From Sedimentitalea todarodis (GTDB lineage: Bacteria > Pseudomonadota > Alphaproteobacteria > Rhodobacterales > Rhodobacteraceae), in NCBI RefSeq assembly GCF_032595355.1, contig NZ_JASMWN010000006.1, forward strand, positions 124,001-188,000: a stretch of 64,000 nt of DNA, in the 5' to 3' direction. Shown in pieces: positions 24,829 through 33,363 of the stretch. Each line of letters starts with the position of its first letter. Within the stretch, counting starts at the first letter, position 1. The notes beneath the pieces are model-generated. The model had not been told where the DNA came from. It did no database searches and saw nothing but the letters and a program-made list of their open reading frames with translations. The position numbers and the translations under genes were made by a program.

Positions 24829-25914
24829 TCAGGTGCCCGATTTGATCTTGGTCCAGAGGCGTGTGACCACGCGCTGAACCTTGGCCGGATATGGCCGGGT
24901 GGTGAACAGGTTGTCCAACGTCGCTTCATCCGGGTAAATCGCCGGGTCTTCGATCACGTCCTCGATCAGATAGTCCTGCGATGCCTTGTTGCCGTTCGCG
25001 TAGTATACATAGTTCGACGCGGCGGCCATGTTCTCTGCATCCATGATGAAGTTCAGAAAGACATGCGCGGCGTCCGGGTTCGGCGCGTCCACCGGAATCG
25101 CCATCTGGTCGAACCACATCTGTGCGCCTTCCCTGGCAGCGTGATAGGTGATCTCGACCCCGTTGTCTGCCTCGGCAGCCCGGTCGCGGGATTGCAGGAT
25201 ATCACCCGACCAACCGACCGCGACGCAGATGTCACCATTGGCCAGCGCGTTGATGTATTCAGAGCTGTGGAACTTCTGGATGTAGGGCCGAACCGGCATG
25301 AACGCCTCTTCGGCGCGCTTGATCACGTCGGGGTCGTGGCTGTCGGGGTCCTCGCCCAGGTATTTCAGAGCCATCGGGATCATTTCAGAGGGCGCGTCCA
25401 GAAAATGCACGCCACATTCAGACAGCTTTTCCATGTTCTCTGCATTGAAGACCAATTCCAGCGAATCGATCGGAGCGTCCTCGCCCAGCAATTCCCTGAC
25501 CTTGCCGACATTCACGCCGATCCCGGTTGTGCCCCACATGTAGTTGATCGAATAGGCGTTCTCGGGGTCGTATTGTTCGGTTCGCTGCGACACCACATCC
25601 CACATGTTCTCAAGATTGGGAAGTTTCGCAGGATCGAGTTTCTGAAACGCACCGGCCGTGATCTGACGCTGCAGGAACGTGCCGGAGGGTACGACAACGT
25701 CATATCCCGAGCCACCGGCCAGCATCTTGGTTTCGAGAACCTCGTTGCTGTCAAAGACGTCATAGATCAGATCGAGACCGGTCTCTTCCTCGAACTTGGT
25801 CAAAAGATCCTCGTCGATATAGTCGGACCAGTTGTAAACCCGGACTTCGTCGGCCATCGCGGCAGCGCCGCCGAATGCCAGAATCGCTGTGAGTGTCAGC
25901 GCTCGCTTGTACAT
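24829..25914 (-). CDS. potF: Putrescine/polyamine ABC transporter substrate-binding protein (PotF-like)
   Basis: 361 residues with a signal peptide (MYKRALTLTAILAFGGAAAMA). The mature start DEVRVYNWSDYIDEDLLTKF is typical of PotD/PotF. The start is set by AAGGGGAGAAATTC immediately upstream. It binds polyamine in the periplasm and is the first gene of the leftward operon; its promoter region is shared with a divergent GntR gene. Confidence 0.93.
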   Translation of the reverse strand: MYKRALTLTAILAFGGAAAMADEVRVYNWSDYIDEDLLTKFEEETGLDLIYDVFDSNEVLETKMLAGGSGYDVVVPSGTFLQRQITAGAFQKLDPAKLPNLENMWDVVSQRTEQYDPENAYSINYMWGTTGIGVNVGKVRELLGEDAPIDSLELVFNAENMEKLSECGVHFLDAPSEMIPMALKYLGEDPDSHDPDVIKRAEEAFMPVRPYIQKFHSSEYINALANGDICVAVGWSGDILQSRDRAAEADNGVEITYHAAREGAQMWFDQMAIPVDAPNPDAAHVFLNFIMDAENMAAASNYVYYANGNKASQDYLIEDVIEDPAIYPDEATLDNLFTTRPYPAKVQRVVTRLWTKIKSGT

Positions 25915-25958
25915 GAATTTCTCCCCTTGATTGCCGGATTTGTCTCCGGCTTGCGATA

Positions 25959-25973
25959 TTTGATCAAGTTTTG
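25959..25973. promoter_or_regulatory. TTTGATCA element upstream of potF
   Basis: TTTGATCAAGTTTTG lies in the 88-base region between potF and the divergent GntR gene. A 13-of-15 match, TTTGATCATATTTTG, sits in the promoter of the putrescine aminotransferase gene (26760-26774). It is a plausible operator for the regulator encoded between them. Confidence 0.45.
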
Positions 25974-26002
25974 GCTTCTTTGGCAATCACAGATATGCTT
26001 TC

Positions 26003-26740
26003 ATGCTCGGGCGCATGGTGCAAGAAAGCTGGGCGGTAAAAGGGATCGGGCGGGTGGCAAGGGTGAATAAGGCAGCAGAGCGCACGACGTCCGGGCCTGT
26101 CCAAACACCGGCGCATGAGGTGGTCTATCAACAATTGCGCGAACAGATCCTGTTCGGGGAAATGGCACCGGGCCAGGCCGTCACCATTCAGGGGCTGACG
26201 ACATCGCTCGGAGCAGGCATGACGCCTGTTCGCGAAGCGATCCGCAGATTGATCTCTGACGGCGCGCTCGTCTTTCAGGGAAACCGCCGGGTCAGCGTTC
26301 CAATATTGAACAGCGAAGACGCAGAACAGATCATATACCTCAGAAAAACAATAGAAAAAGAGCTGGCAAGACGCGCGGCGCTACGTGTCAAAGACACGGA
26401 CATCGATCGGTTGACCGAGATCGACAACGCCTTGGACCATGCCATCGCAATTGGGGATGTCAGTGGCTACCTGCAAGGCAATTACCAGTTCCACACGACC
26501 CTATATGCCCATGCGAATGCCCCGGTTCTGGCCGAGATCGCGGATCGGTTGTGGCTCCGCTTTGGGCCATCACTGCGGGTGGTATGCGGACGGTTGGGCA
26601 CCCAGAGTCTTCCGGATCGGCATAAGGAAATTCTGACGGCACTCCGCGAAGGTCATGCCGATGTAGCGGCGCACGCGCTCGTCCAGGATGTCGAGCAGGG
26701 TATGGAGCTGGTCGCCGCAGTGCTGGCCGAGGAAAACTGA
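26003..26740 (+). CDS. GntR-family transcriptional regulator (FCD domain)
   Basis: 245 residues from the first ATG. The winged helix (about 34-100) reads VVYQQLREQILFGEMAPGQAVTIQGL then TPVREAIRRLISDGAL. The FCD ligand domain follows (about 105-235; YQFHTTLYAHA, RHKEILTAL). The start is uncertain because internal in-frame ATG/GTG codons exist and no clear Shine-Dalgarno sequence precedes 26003. It sits between potF and a polyamine aminotransferase gene, so it probably senses a polyamine or a breakdown product. Confidence 0.85.
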   Translation: MLGRMVQESWAVKGIGRVARVNKAAERTTSGPVQTPAHEVVYQQLREQILFGEMAPGQAVTIQGLTTSLGAGMTPVREAIRRLISDGALVFQGNRRVSVPILNSEDAEQIIYLRKTIEKELARRAALRVKDTDIDRLTEIDNALDHAIAIGDVSGYLQGNYQFHTTLYAHANAPVLAEIADRLWLRFGPSLRVVCGRLGTQSLPDRHKEILTALREGHADVAAHALVQDVEQGMELVAAVLAEEN

Positions 26741-26745
26741 TTCGA

Positions 26746-26774
26746 TTGACAGTGCAGAATTTGATCATATTTTG
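26746..26774 (+). promoter_or_regulatory. Promoter of the aminotransferase gene with a TTTGATCA element
   Basis: TTGACA (26746-26751) is followed after 16 bases by TATTTT (26768-26773). The element TTTGATCATATTTTG (26760-26774) covers the spacer and -10, so a protein bound there would block the polymerase. A second TTTTGATC follows directly. Confidence 0.5.
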
Positions 26775-26804
26775 ATCCCGAACCCTGACTCCGGAGTCTG
26801 TGCC

Positions 26805-28202
26805 ATGTCCGCCATCACGAACCACCTGCCCACCGCCGAGCTACAGGCGCTCGACGCAGCGCATCACATGCATCCGTTCACCACCGGCAACGAATTGGCG
26901 GAAAAGGGTGCGCGCGTCATCATGCGGGCCAAAGGCGTGACGCTGACCGACAGCGAAGGCAATGAGATCCTCGATGGGATGGCCGGTCTCTGGTGTGTCA
27001 ACATCGGCTATGGGCGCGAAGAACTGGCCGAAGTGGCAGCGCGCCAAATCCGCGAGCTGCCATTTTACAACACCTTCTTTCAGACCACCCATGTGCCGGC
27101 CATCGCTCTGGCCAGCAAGCTGGCCGAGCTTGCGCCGGGTGATCTGAACCATGTCTTCTTTGCCGGGTCCGGCTCCGAGGCGAACGACACCAATATCCGC
27201 ATGGTGCGCACCTATTGGGCGATGAAGGGCAAGCCATCGAAATCGATCATCATCAGCCGCAAGAACGCCTATCACGGTTCGTCAATGGGCAGCGGCAGCC
27301 TTGGTGGAATGACCTATATGCACGCGCAGGGCGGAATGCCGATACCCGACATTCACCATATCAACCAGCCACATTGGTGGGCCGAAGGTGGCGACAGCAC
27401 GCCCGCAGAGTTCGGCCTTGCCCGCGCCCGAGAACTGGAAACAGCCATTGGGGAACTGGGCGAAGACCGCGTCGCCGCGTTCATTGCCGAACCGATCCAG
27501 GGTGCCGGCGGCGTGATCATCCCGCCGGAAACCTATTGGCCCGAAATCCAGCGTATCTGTGACAAATACGAAATCCTGCTGATCGCGGACGAGGTAATCT
27601 GTGGTTTTGGACGAACCGGCAACTGGTTCGGCAGCCAGACGCTCGGCATCCGCCCGGATATCATGACCATCGCCAAGGGGCTGAGTTCCGGCTATGCGCC
27701 GATTGGCGGCTCTATCGTCAGCGACGAGGTGGCCGGGGTCATCGGGAGCGGTGAATTCAACCACGGTTACACCTATTCTGGCCATCCCGTTGCCTCTGCC
27801 GTGGCGCTGGAAAACCTGCGCATTCTCGAAGAGGAAAATGTCATCGATCACGTCCGTGATGTCGCAGGGCCGTACATGAAGGAAAAATGGCAAGCACTGG
27901 CAGATCATCCGCTGGTCGGCGAGGCGCGGATTGTCGGGCTGATGGGATCGATCGCATTGACACCGCACAAGGAAAGCCGGGCAAAATTTGCAAGCGACGA
28001 GGGGACCGTGGGGCTGATTTGCCGGGAGCGGTGCTTTGCCAATAACCTTGTGATGCGCCACGTCGGCGACAGGATGGTGATGTCGCCGCCGCTGGTCATC
28101 CAGCCGACCGAGATCGACACCATGATCGATCGGGCCGGGCGGGCATTGGATGAATGTTATGCCGAGGTCAAATCGCAGGGTCTTTTCAAGGCTGCGTCCT
28201 AG
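26805..28202 (+). CDS. spuC: Putrescine-pyruvate type class III aminotransferase (SpuC-like)
   Basis: 465 residues, a PLP enzyme. The Schiff-base Lys lies in MTIAKGLSSGYAPIGG; the PLP-phosphate region is FAGSGSEANDT and the Asp precedes EVICGFGRTG. SpuC-type enzymes transfer an amino group from putrescine or other omega-amines to pyruvate. The ATG at 26805 has GGAG upstream and gives the usual family length. It follows the GntR gene with its own promoter and overlaps the convergent deacetylase by four bases. Confidence 0.9.
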   Translation: MSAITNHLPTAELQALDAAHHMHPFTTGNELAEKGARVIMRAKGVTLTDSEGNEILDGMAGLWCVNIGYGREELAEVAARQIRELPFYNTFFQTTHVPAIALASKLAELAPGDLNHVFFAGSGSEANDTNIRMVRTYWAMKGKPSKSIIISRKNAYHGSSMGSGSLGGMTYMHAQGGMPIPDIHHINQPHWWAEGGDSTPAEFGLARARELETAIGELGEDRVAAFIAEPIQGAGGVIIPPETYWPEIQRICDKYEILLIADEVICGFGRTGNWFGSQTLGIRPDIMTIAKGLSSGYAPIGGSIVSDEVAGVIGSGEFNHGYTYSGHPVASAVALENLRILEEENVIDHVRDVAGPYMKEKWQALADHPLVGEARIVGLMGSIALTPHKESRAKFASDEGTVGLICRERCFANNLVMRHVGDRMVMSPPLVIQPTEIDTMIDRAGRALDECYAEVKSQGLFKAAS

Positions 28203-29377
28203 TCAGACCCGTCCAACAACGCCGAGGAACGGCCCAGCCGCTCGAGCATGTCGAGGCATGTGCCAAGCTGCTCCATGCTCACGTATTCATCCGGCTTGTG
28301 GGCCAGGTCAATTGATCCGGGGCCACAAACCGTGACCGACATGCCCATTTGCTGAAACAGCCCTGCCTCCGTGCCGAATGCCACCACATCGGCCCCGTTT
28401 GCACCCAGCAGCGAAGCGACCAGATCCCGCGCTGCGTTTTCTTCCATCACCTCAAGCCCGCTGACCTCGCCAATGACGTCGGTCACAATATCTGCGCTCG
28501 GGCTGACCGCACGCATCATCGGGAGCAGGTCGCGGTCGATCACGCTCTGCATCGCCGATTTCACAAACTCCGCATCGCCGTTCTGTACCGGGCGCATTTC
28601 CCATTCCACCTCGGCCTTGCCCGCGATCACGTTATGCGCGACGCCACCTGCGATACGTCCGACATTGATCGTGGTCCAGGGTGGTTCAAACCGGCCACCC
28701 TCGGGCGCGCGCATCATCAGTTCTCCGCGCAACCGCATCAGTTCGGTCACATACCGGACCGCATATTCCGCAGCATTGACGCCGCGATGCGGGGATGACC
28801 CATGTCCCTCCAGCCCAGTGAAATTCACGGTGTATTCGCAACAGCCCTTGTGTCCCTCGATCACCCGCATGTCGGTGGGCTCGCCGATAATCGCCATCGC
28901 GGGCCGAATGCCGCGTTCTTGCAGAATCGGGACAAGCGCCCGCGCGCCAAGGCAGCCGACCTCTTCATCGTAGGTAAAGGCATAGTGGATCGGGCGGCGC
29001 AGCGGCTGTTTCGCAAATTCGGGCGCCAGCACCGTCGCCGCGGCGATGAATCCCTTCATGTCACAGGTGCCGCGACCGAACAGATTCCCATCGGCCTTGC
29101 GCATCTCAAAGGGATCGCTGCACCAATCCTGATCGGCCACGGGGACAACATCTGTATGGCCGGACAAGACGATCCCCCCATGCACATCCGGACCAAGTGT
29201 CGCGAAAAGGTTGGCCTTCTTTCCGTCCCCGGTTTCAAACAGTTCGACCCGTGCGCCCGCATCCTCTAGCCGCGCAGCCAGGTCAGCAACCATCAGTCGA
29301 TTGCTGTCCGCAGAAACAGTGGGGTAGGAGACCAGTCTTTCCAGAAAGCCGGCTGTGTCCTCGAGATGTTGGTTCAT
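28199..29377 (-). CDS. argE: Acetylornithine deacetylase-type M20 peptidase (ArgE-like)
   Basis: 392 residues, M20/ArgE-DapE zinc hydrolase. Metal and catalytic segments are LSGHTDVVPV, GRGTCDMKGF and TYDEEVGCLGA, with a later dimerisation domain containing GHGSSPHRGVNA. ArgE removes acetyl from N-acetylornithine. In a polyamine neighbourhood it could instead deacetylate or deacylate an acylated polyamine or amino acid; the sequence does not distinguish these. Confidence 0.88.
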   Translation of the reverse strand: MNQHLEDTAGFLERLVSYPTVSADSNRLMVADLAARLEDAGARVELFETGDGKKANLFATLGPDVHGGIVLSGHTDVVPVADQDWCSDPFEMRKADGNLFGRGTCDMKGFIAAATVLAPEFAKQPLRRPIHYAFTYDEEVGCLGARALVPILQERGIRPAMAIIGEPTDMRVIEGHKGCCEYTVNFTGLEGHGSSPHRGVNAAEYAVRYVTELMRLRGELMMRAPEGGRFEPPWTTINVGRIAGGVAHNVIAGKAEVEWEMRPVQNGDAEFVKSAMQSVIDRDLLPMMRAVSPSADIVTDVIGEVSGLEVMEENAARDLVASLLGANGADVVAFGTEAGLFQQMGMSVTVCGPGSIDLAHKPDEYVSMEQLGTCLDMLERLGRSSALLDGSD

Positions 29378-29493
29378 GAGCGTAAGAGCAAGGACAATGG
29401 CGTCATTGTAGCCGCCGTGCTGCAGAGGTCAGTCATGATCATGTGCTCCGGTCAGGGTATCAGCCTATCCAAACAGATATGAACAGTAAGTCA

Positions 29494-29508
29494 ATTTGCC
29501 GGGCAAAT
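29494..29508. promoter_or_regulatory. Palindrome upstream of the second polyamine ABC operon
   Basis: ATTTGCC-G-GGCAAAT is a perfect 15-base inverted repeat, 157 bases before the ATPase start in the 287-base region between argE and the operon. No other gene is seen in that region. It is probably an operator; the binding protein is unknown and the motif differs from the TTTGATCA element. Confidence 0.4.
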
Positions 29509-29664
29509 CTCGTTCCAGAGCCCCTATTGTCGCCGCCTCAACGATGGTCTGTGAAACCAAACCGGCATTCTTGGGAGATATGGTTGCATAGCGGGCACTC
29601 TCTGTGCTTAACTTTCCGGACCAAAACAGCAGATATAACTGCGGGAAGTCCAAGGGGAGCCGAA

Positions 29665-30765
29665 TTGGCTGATACACAAACGTCTGACGCGTTCGTCGAG
29701 TTTGACCGCGTCCAAAAGAGCTATGATGGCGAAAACCTTGTTGTCAAAGATCTGAACCTGATCATGCCAAAGGGCGAGTTCCTGACGATGCTCGGGCCCT
29801 CGGGGTCGGGAAAAACCACCTGCCTCATGATGCTCGCCGGTTTCGAAACCGCCACGCACGGCGACATTCGTCTGGACGGTGTGTCGATCAACAACATTCC
29901 ACCGCACAAGCGTGGCATCGGCATGGTGTTTCAGAACTATGCACTGTTTCCGCACATGACTGTTGCCGAGAACCTCAGCTTTCCGCTGGAAGTGCGCAAG
30001 TTGGGCAAGTCGGAGCGCGAACAAAAGGTCAAGCGGGCGCTGGACATGGTGCAGATGGGGGCCTTTGGCGGCCGTCGCCCCGCGCAGCTTTCCGGTGGTC
30101 AGCAGCAGCGGATCGCACTGGCCCGCGCCTTGGTGTTCGAAGCCGAACTGGTCTTGATGGACGAACCGCTGGGCGCGCTGGACAAGCAGTTGCGCGAGCA
30201 CATGCAGTTCGAGATCAAGCGGATTGCCGACAATCTGGGAATCACCGTGGTTTATGTGACACATGACCAGACCGAGGCGCTGACCATGTCCGATCGGGTC
30301 GCGGTGTTCGAAGACGGTCGCATTCAGCAGCTTGCTCCGCCTGACAAGCTCTATGAAGAGCCTGAGAACAGTTTCGTTGCGCAGTTCATCGGCGAAAACA
30401 ACACGCTTGAGGGCGTGGTCAAGGAAATCAACGGCGATGTCGCAATCGTGCGTCTCGATGATGGCGAGTTGATTGACTGCAAGCCGGTCAATGTCACCCA
30501 GCCGGGCGAGCGGACCCGCGTCTCGATCCGCCCCGAACGTGTGGAATACAACAAGGAACGTCTTCAGGAAGGCGTTCATACTCTCAAGGCCGAGGTCATG
30601 GAGTTCATCTATATGGGTGATATCTTCCGGACCCGCCTCAAAGTTGCCGGGAATGATGAATTCATCATCAAAACCCGGAACGCGCCGGACCAGGTCCGGC
30701 TGCAACCGGGCACCCAGATCGAAATCGGCTGGATGCCCCGGGATTGTCGTGCGCTTGACGCGTAG
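29665..30765 (+). CDS. Polyamine ABC transporter ATP-binding protein (PotA-like)
   Basis: 366 residues. Walker A GPSGSGKTT, signature LSGGQQQRIALARAL and Walker B LVLMDEPLGALD are complete; a TOBE-like C-terminal domain lies beyond about residue 280. The TTG start at 29665 is selected because AAGGGGAG precedes it and the conserved domain begins within 15 residues; upstream in-frame codons would add a non-homologous extension. It is the first gene of a second transporter operon (ATPase, binding protein, two permeases). Confidence 0.9.
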   Translation: MADTQTSDAFVEFDRVQKSYDGENLVVKDLNLIMPKGEFLTMLGPSGSGKTTCLMMLAGFETATHGDIRLDGVSINNIPPHKRGIGMVFQNYALFPHMTVAENLSFPLEVRKLGKSEREQKVKRALDMVQMGAFGGRRPAQLSGGQQQRIALARALVFEAELVLMDEPLGALDKQLREHMQFEIKRIADNLGITVVYVTHDQTEALTMSDRVAVFEDGRIQQLAPPDKLYEEPENSFVAQFIGENNTLEGVVKEINGDVAIVRLDDGELIDCKPVNVTQPGERTRVSIRPERVEYNKERLQEGVHTLKAEVMEFIYMGDIFRTRLKVAGNDEFIIKTRNAPDQVRLQPGTQIEIGWMPRDCRALDA

Positions 30766-30879
30766 CGGACAGAAACGTCGGTCCGGATATCCGGTCGATG
30801 AACGCGGGGGACGGGCAAATGCCTGTCGTGCTGACCCGATCCACCTAAACAACGAGAAAACCACAGGGAGAATTCCGAA

Positions 30880-31983
30880 ATGAAGCCAATGAAGATATTG
30901 ATGGCTACAACCGCCTTTGCACTTGCCGGCGGCATGGCCAGCGGCGCTGACATGGCCGACGAAATGACCATCGTCAGCTGGGGCGGGGCCTATTCCAACT
31001 CGCAGAAAAAGGCCTATCACGAGCCCTATATGGAGAAGACGGGCGTCAAGATCATCAACGACGAAAGCTCTGCCGAAGCGGTGGCAAAGCTGCGTGCGAT
31101 GAACGAAGCCGGGAACGTGACCTGGGACGTTGTTGACGTTGTCGCATCTGACGCCATCCGCCTCTGCGACGAAGGTCTGGCGATGGAAATTGACCCGGAC
31201 ACAATGCTGGCTGACGGCGATGACGGCTCCAAGGCGTCCGACGACTTTGGCGACTTGCTGGTCTCGGAATGCTTCATTCCGCAGATCGTCTATTCAACAA
31301 CCTTCGGCTATCGTACCGACATGGTCGGTGACACGCCGCCGACCGACGTCTGCGCCGTGTTTGATCTGGAAGCCTATCCGGGCAAGCGCGCGCTGGAAAA
31401 GCGCCCGATCAACAACATGGAATGGGCATTGCTCTGTGATGGCGTCGCCAAGGATGAAGTCTATGACGTTCTGGCGACCGAAGAAGGCCAGGAGCAGGCA
31501 CTTGCCAAGCTCGATACCATCAAGGATCAGGTCATCTGGTGGTCCGCTGGTGCCGACACGCCACAGCTTCTGGCCGATGGCGAAGTCGTGATGGGGTCAA
31601 CCTACAATGGCCGTCTCTTCAGTGTGATCGAAGAGCAGAATCAGCCGGTTGCGATGCTCTGGGACGCACAGGTGTTCGATCTGGACGGCTGGATCATCCC
31701 GACAGGTCTTTCCGAGGAACGTACAGCCCGTGCGCTGGACTACATCATGTTCGCGACCGACACGCAGCGTCTGGCAGATCAGGCCAAGTACATCAGCTAT
31801 GGCCCGGCGCGCGCGTCTTCGGCACCGCTGGTTGGCCAGCACGCGGATCTGGGGATCGACATGGCACCGCACATGCCGACCGATCCCAACAACGCCAAGA
31901 ACACCTTTCTCTACAACTACGAGTTCTGGGCTGACTATCGCGACGATATCAGCGCCAAGTTCCAGGCATGGCTGGCCAAGTAA
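30880..31983 (+). CDS. Polyamine-type ABC transporter substrate-binding protein (PotD-like)
   Basis: 367 residues with a signal peptide of about 21-25 residues and mature start DEMTIVSWGGAYSNSQKKAYHEPYM. This SWGGAY opening marks the PotD-like subgroup annotated for spermidine/putrescine or related cations. AGGGAG lies nine bases before the ATG. It differs clearly from PotF above, so the two transporters probably have different ligands. Confidence 0.9.
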   Translation: MKPMKILMATTAFALAGGMASGADMADEMTIVSWGGAYSNSQKKAYHEPYMEKTGVKIINDESSAEAVAKLRAMNEAGNVTWDVVDVVASDAIRLCDEGLAMEIDPDTMLADGDDGSKASDDFGDLLVSECFIPQIVYSTTFGYRTDMVGDTPPTDVCAVFDLEAYPGKRALEKRPINNMEWALLCDGVAKDEVYDVLATEEGQEQALAKLDTIKDQVIWWSAGADTPQLLADGEVVMGSTYNGRLFSVIEEQNQPVAMLWDAQVFDLDGWIIPTGLSEERTARALDYIMFATDTQRLADQAKYISYGPARASSAPLVGQHADLGIDMAPHMPTDPNNAKNTFLYNYEFWADYRDDISAKFQAWLAK

Positions 31984-32003
31984 GCTGTTGACCTGAGACA
32001 TTT

Positions 32004-32027
32004 CCAGAGGCGGTGCGCCGCCTCTGG
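32004..32027 (+). terminator. Hairpin after the binding-protein gene
   Basis: CCAGAGGCGG-TGCG-CCGCCTCTGG is a perfect ten-pair stem with a four-base loop, 20 bases after the PotD-like stop. It has no T run, so it more likely protects the upstream mRNA from 3' exonucleases than terminates fully. Confidence 0.65.
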
Positions 32028-32084
32028 ATCGATACGGACGGACCCGTACACAAGCCCGACTGTTGCCCAGCAAGGAACAAGATC

Positions 32085-33359
32085 ATGAGCGATCAAACGA
32101 CTTCCGGTCCGGTACTTGCCGCAGACGGCACACCGCTCAAGCGCAGCCTCGCACGCGCGCTGAGACTCCAGAAATTGCGAGCATTGGCGCTGGTCGCTCC
32201 GTTGTTGCTCTTTGTCCTCATTACCTTCATCGCGCCGATCGCGGATATGTTGTTCCGCTCGGTCGAAAACCAGATTGTCTCCGAAACACTGCCCCAGACC
32301 GTTTCGGCGCTTGCCGACTGGGACCCCGACTCGGGCGAGATTCCCGGCGAGCCTGTATTCAGGGCGCTTGCCGCCGATCTGAAAGTCGCGGTGGAGGCCA
32401 AGAGTCATACAAAACTGGGCTCACGTCTGAACTATGAGATGACCGGCGCATCTTCGCTGTTCCGAAAAACCGGCCGCAAGGTCAAGCGGATGGAGATCGA
32501 AGGCGAGACGTCCTTGAAGGACGAATTCGTCGCCATTGACAAGGATTGGGGTGAAACTCCGATCTGGAAAACCATCAAGACATATTCACCCAGCTACACG
32601 AATGGCTATTTCCTGAATGCCGTTGATATGCAGAAGGGCCCCGATGGCCCCGAGGCACGCCCGGAAAATCAGCAAATCTACATGATCCTGTTCGGCCGCA
32701 CCTTGTTCATGAGCGTGGTGATCACGATGTCCTGCATCGTGCTCGGGTATCCGGTCGCATGGATTCTGGCCAACCTGCCGACGCGGACATCGAACCTGTT
32801 GATGATTCTCGTGCTGCTTCCATTCTGGACATCCCTGCTTGTGCGCACCTCGGCGTGGAAGGTGATGCTGCAACAGCAGGGCGTGATCAACGACACGCTG
32901 GTCTGGTTGGGCCTGGTGGCCGACGATGCGCGACTTGTGATGATCAACAACCAGTTCGGCACGATCGTTGCCATGACGCATATCCTGCTGCCGTTCATGA
33001 TCCTGCCGATGTATTCGGTGATGCAGACGATCCAACCGACCTATCTGCGCGCCGCCAAGTCCATGGGCGCGACCAACTGGACCGCGTTCTGGCGGGTCTA
33101 TTTCCCGCAATCGGTGCCCGGCATCGGCGCGGGTTCGATCCTCGTCTTCATCCTGTCCATCGGCTATTATATCACGCCCGAGATCGTTGGCGGCAACACC
33201 GGTACATTCATCTCGAACCGGATTGCCTATCACATCTCCAGTTCGCTGAACTGGGGCCTTGCTGCGGCGCTCGGTGCGATCCTGCTGGCGGTGGTTCTGC
33301 TGCTCTACTACGCCTACGACAAGATCGTCGGCATCGACAACGTCAAGCTGGGAGGCTGA
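32085..33359 (+). CDS. Polyamine-type ABC transporter permease (PotB-like) with a large periplasmic insertion
   Basis: 424 residues against about 280-300 for PotB. A hydrophobic helix at about 35-60 is followed by about 150 hydrophilic residues before the next helix (RTLFMSVVITMSCIVLGYPVAWIL), forming a large periplasmic domain. The EAA loop is LRAAKSMGATNWTAFWRVYFPQS. The start MSDQTTSG has AAGGAAC upstream. It is co-transcribed with the second permease four bases downstream. Confidence 0.9.
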   Translation: MSDQTTSGPVLAADGTPLKRSLARALRLQKLRALALVAPLLLFVLITFIAPIADMLFRSVENQIVSETLPQTVSALADWDPDSGEIPGEPVFRALAADLKVAVEAKSHTKLGSRLNYEMTGASSLFRKTGRKVKRMEIEGETSLKDEFVAIDKDWGETPIWKTIKTYSPSYTNGYFLNAVDMQKGPDGPEARPENQQIYMILFGRTLFMSVVITMSCIVLGYPVAWILANLPTRTSNLLMILVLLPFWTSLLVRTSAWKVMLQQQGVINDTLVWLGLVADDARLVMINNQFGTIVAMTHILLPFMILPMYSVMQTIQPTYLRAAKSMGATNWTAFWRVYFPQSVPGIGAGSILVFILSIGYYITPEIVGGNTGTFISNRIAYHISSSLNWGLAAALGAILLAVVLLLYYAYDKIVGIDNVKLGG

Positions 33360-33363
33360 GATC

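Noticed and set aside
30783..30794. CCGGATATCCGG palindrome between the ATPase and binding-protein genes
   Set aside because: Short, inside an operon, unmatched elsewhere; expected by chance in GC-rich DNA.
29608..31020. 470-codon minus-strand open frame
   Set aside because: Antisense to the PotA-like and PotD-like genes, with no recognisable domain.
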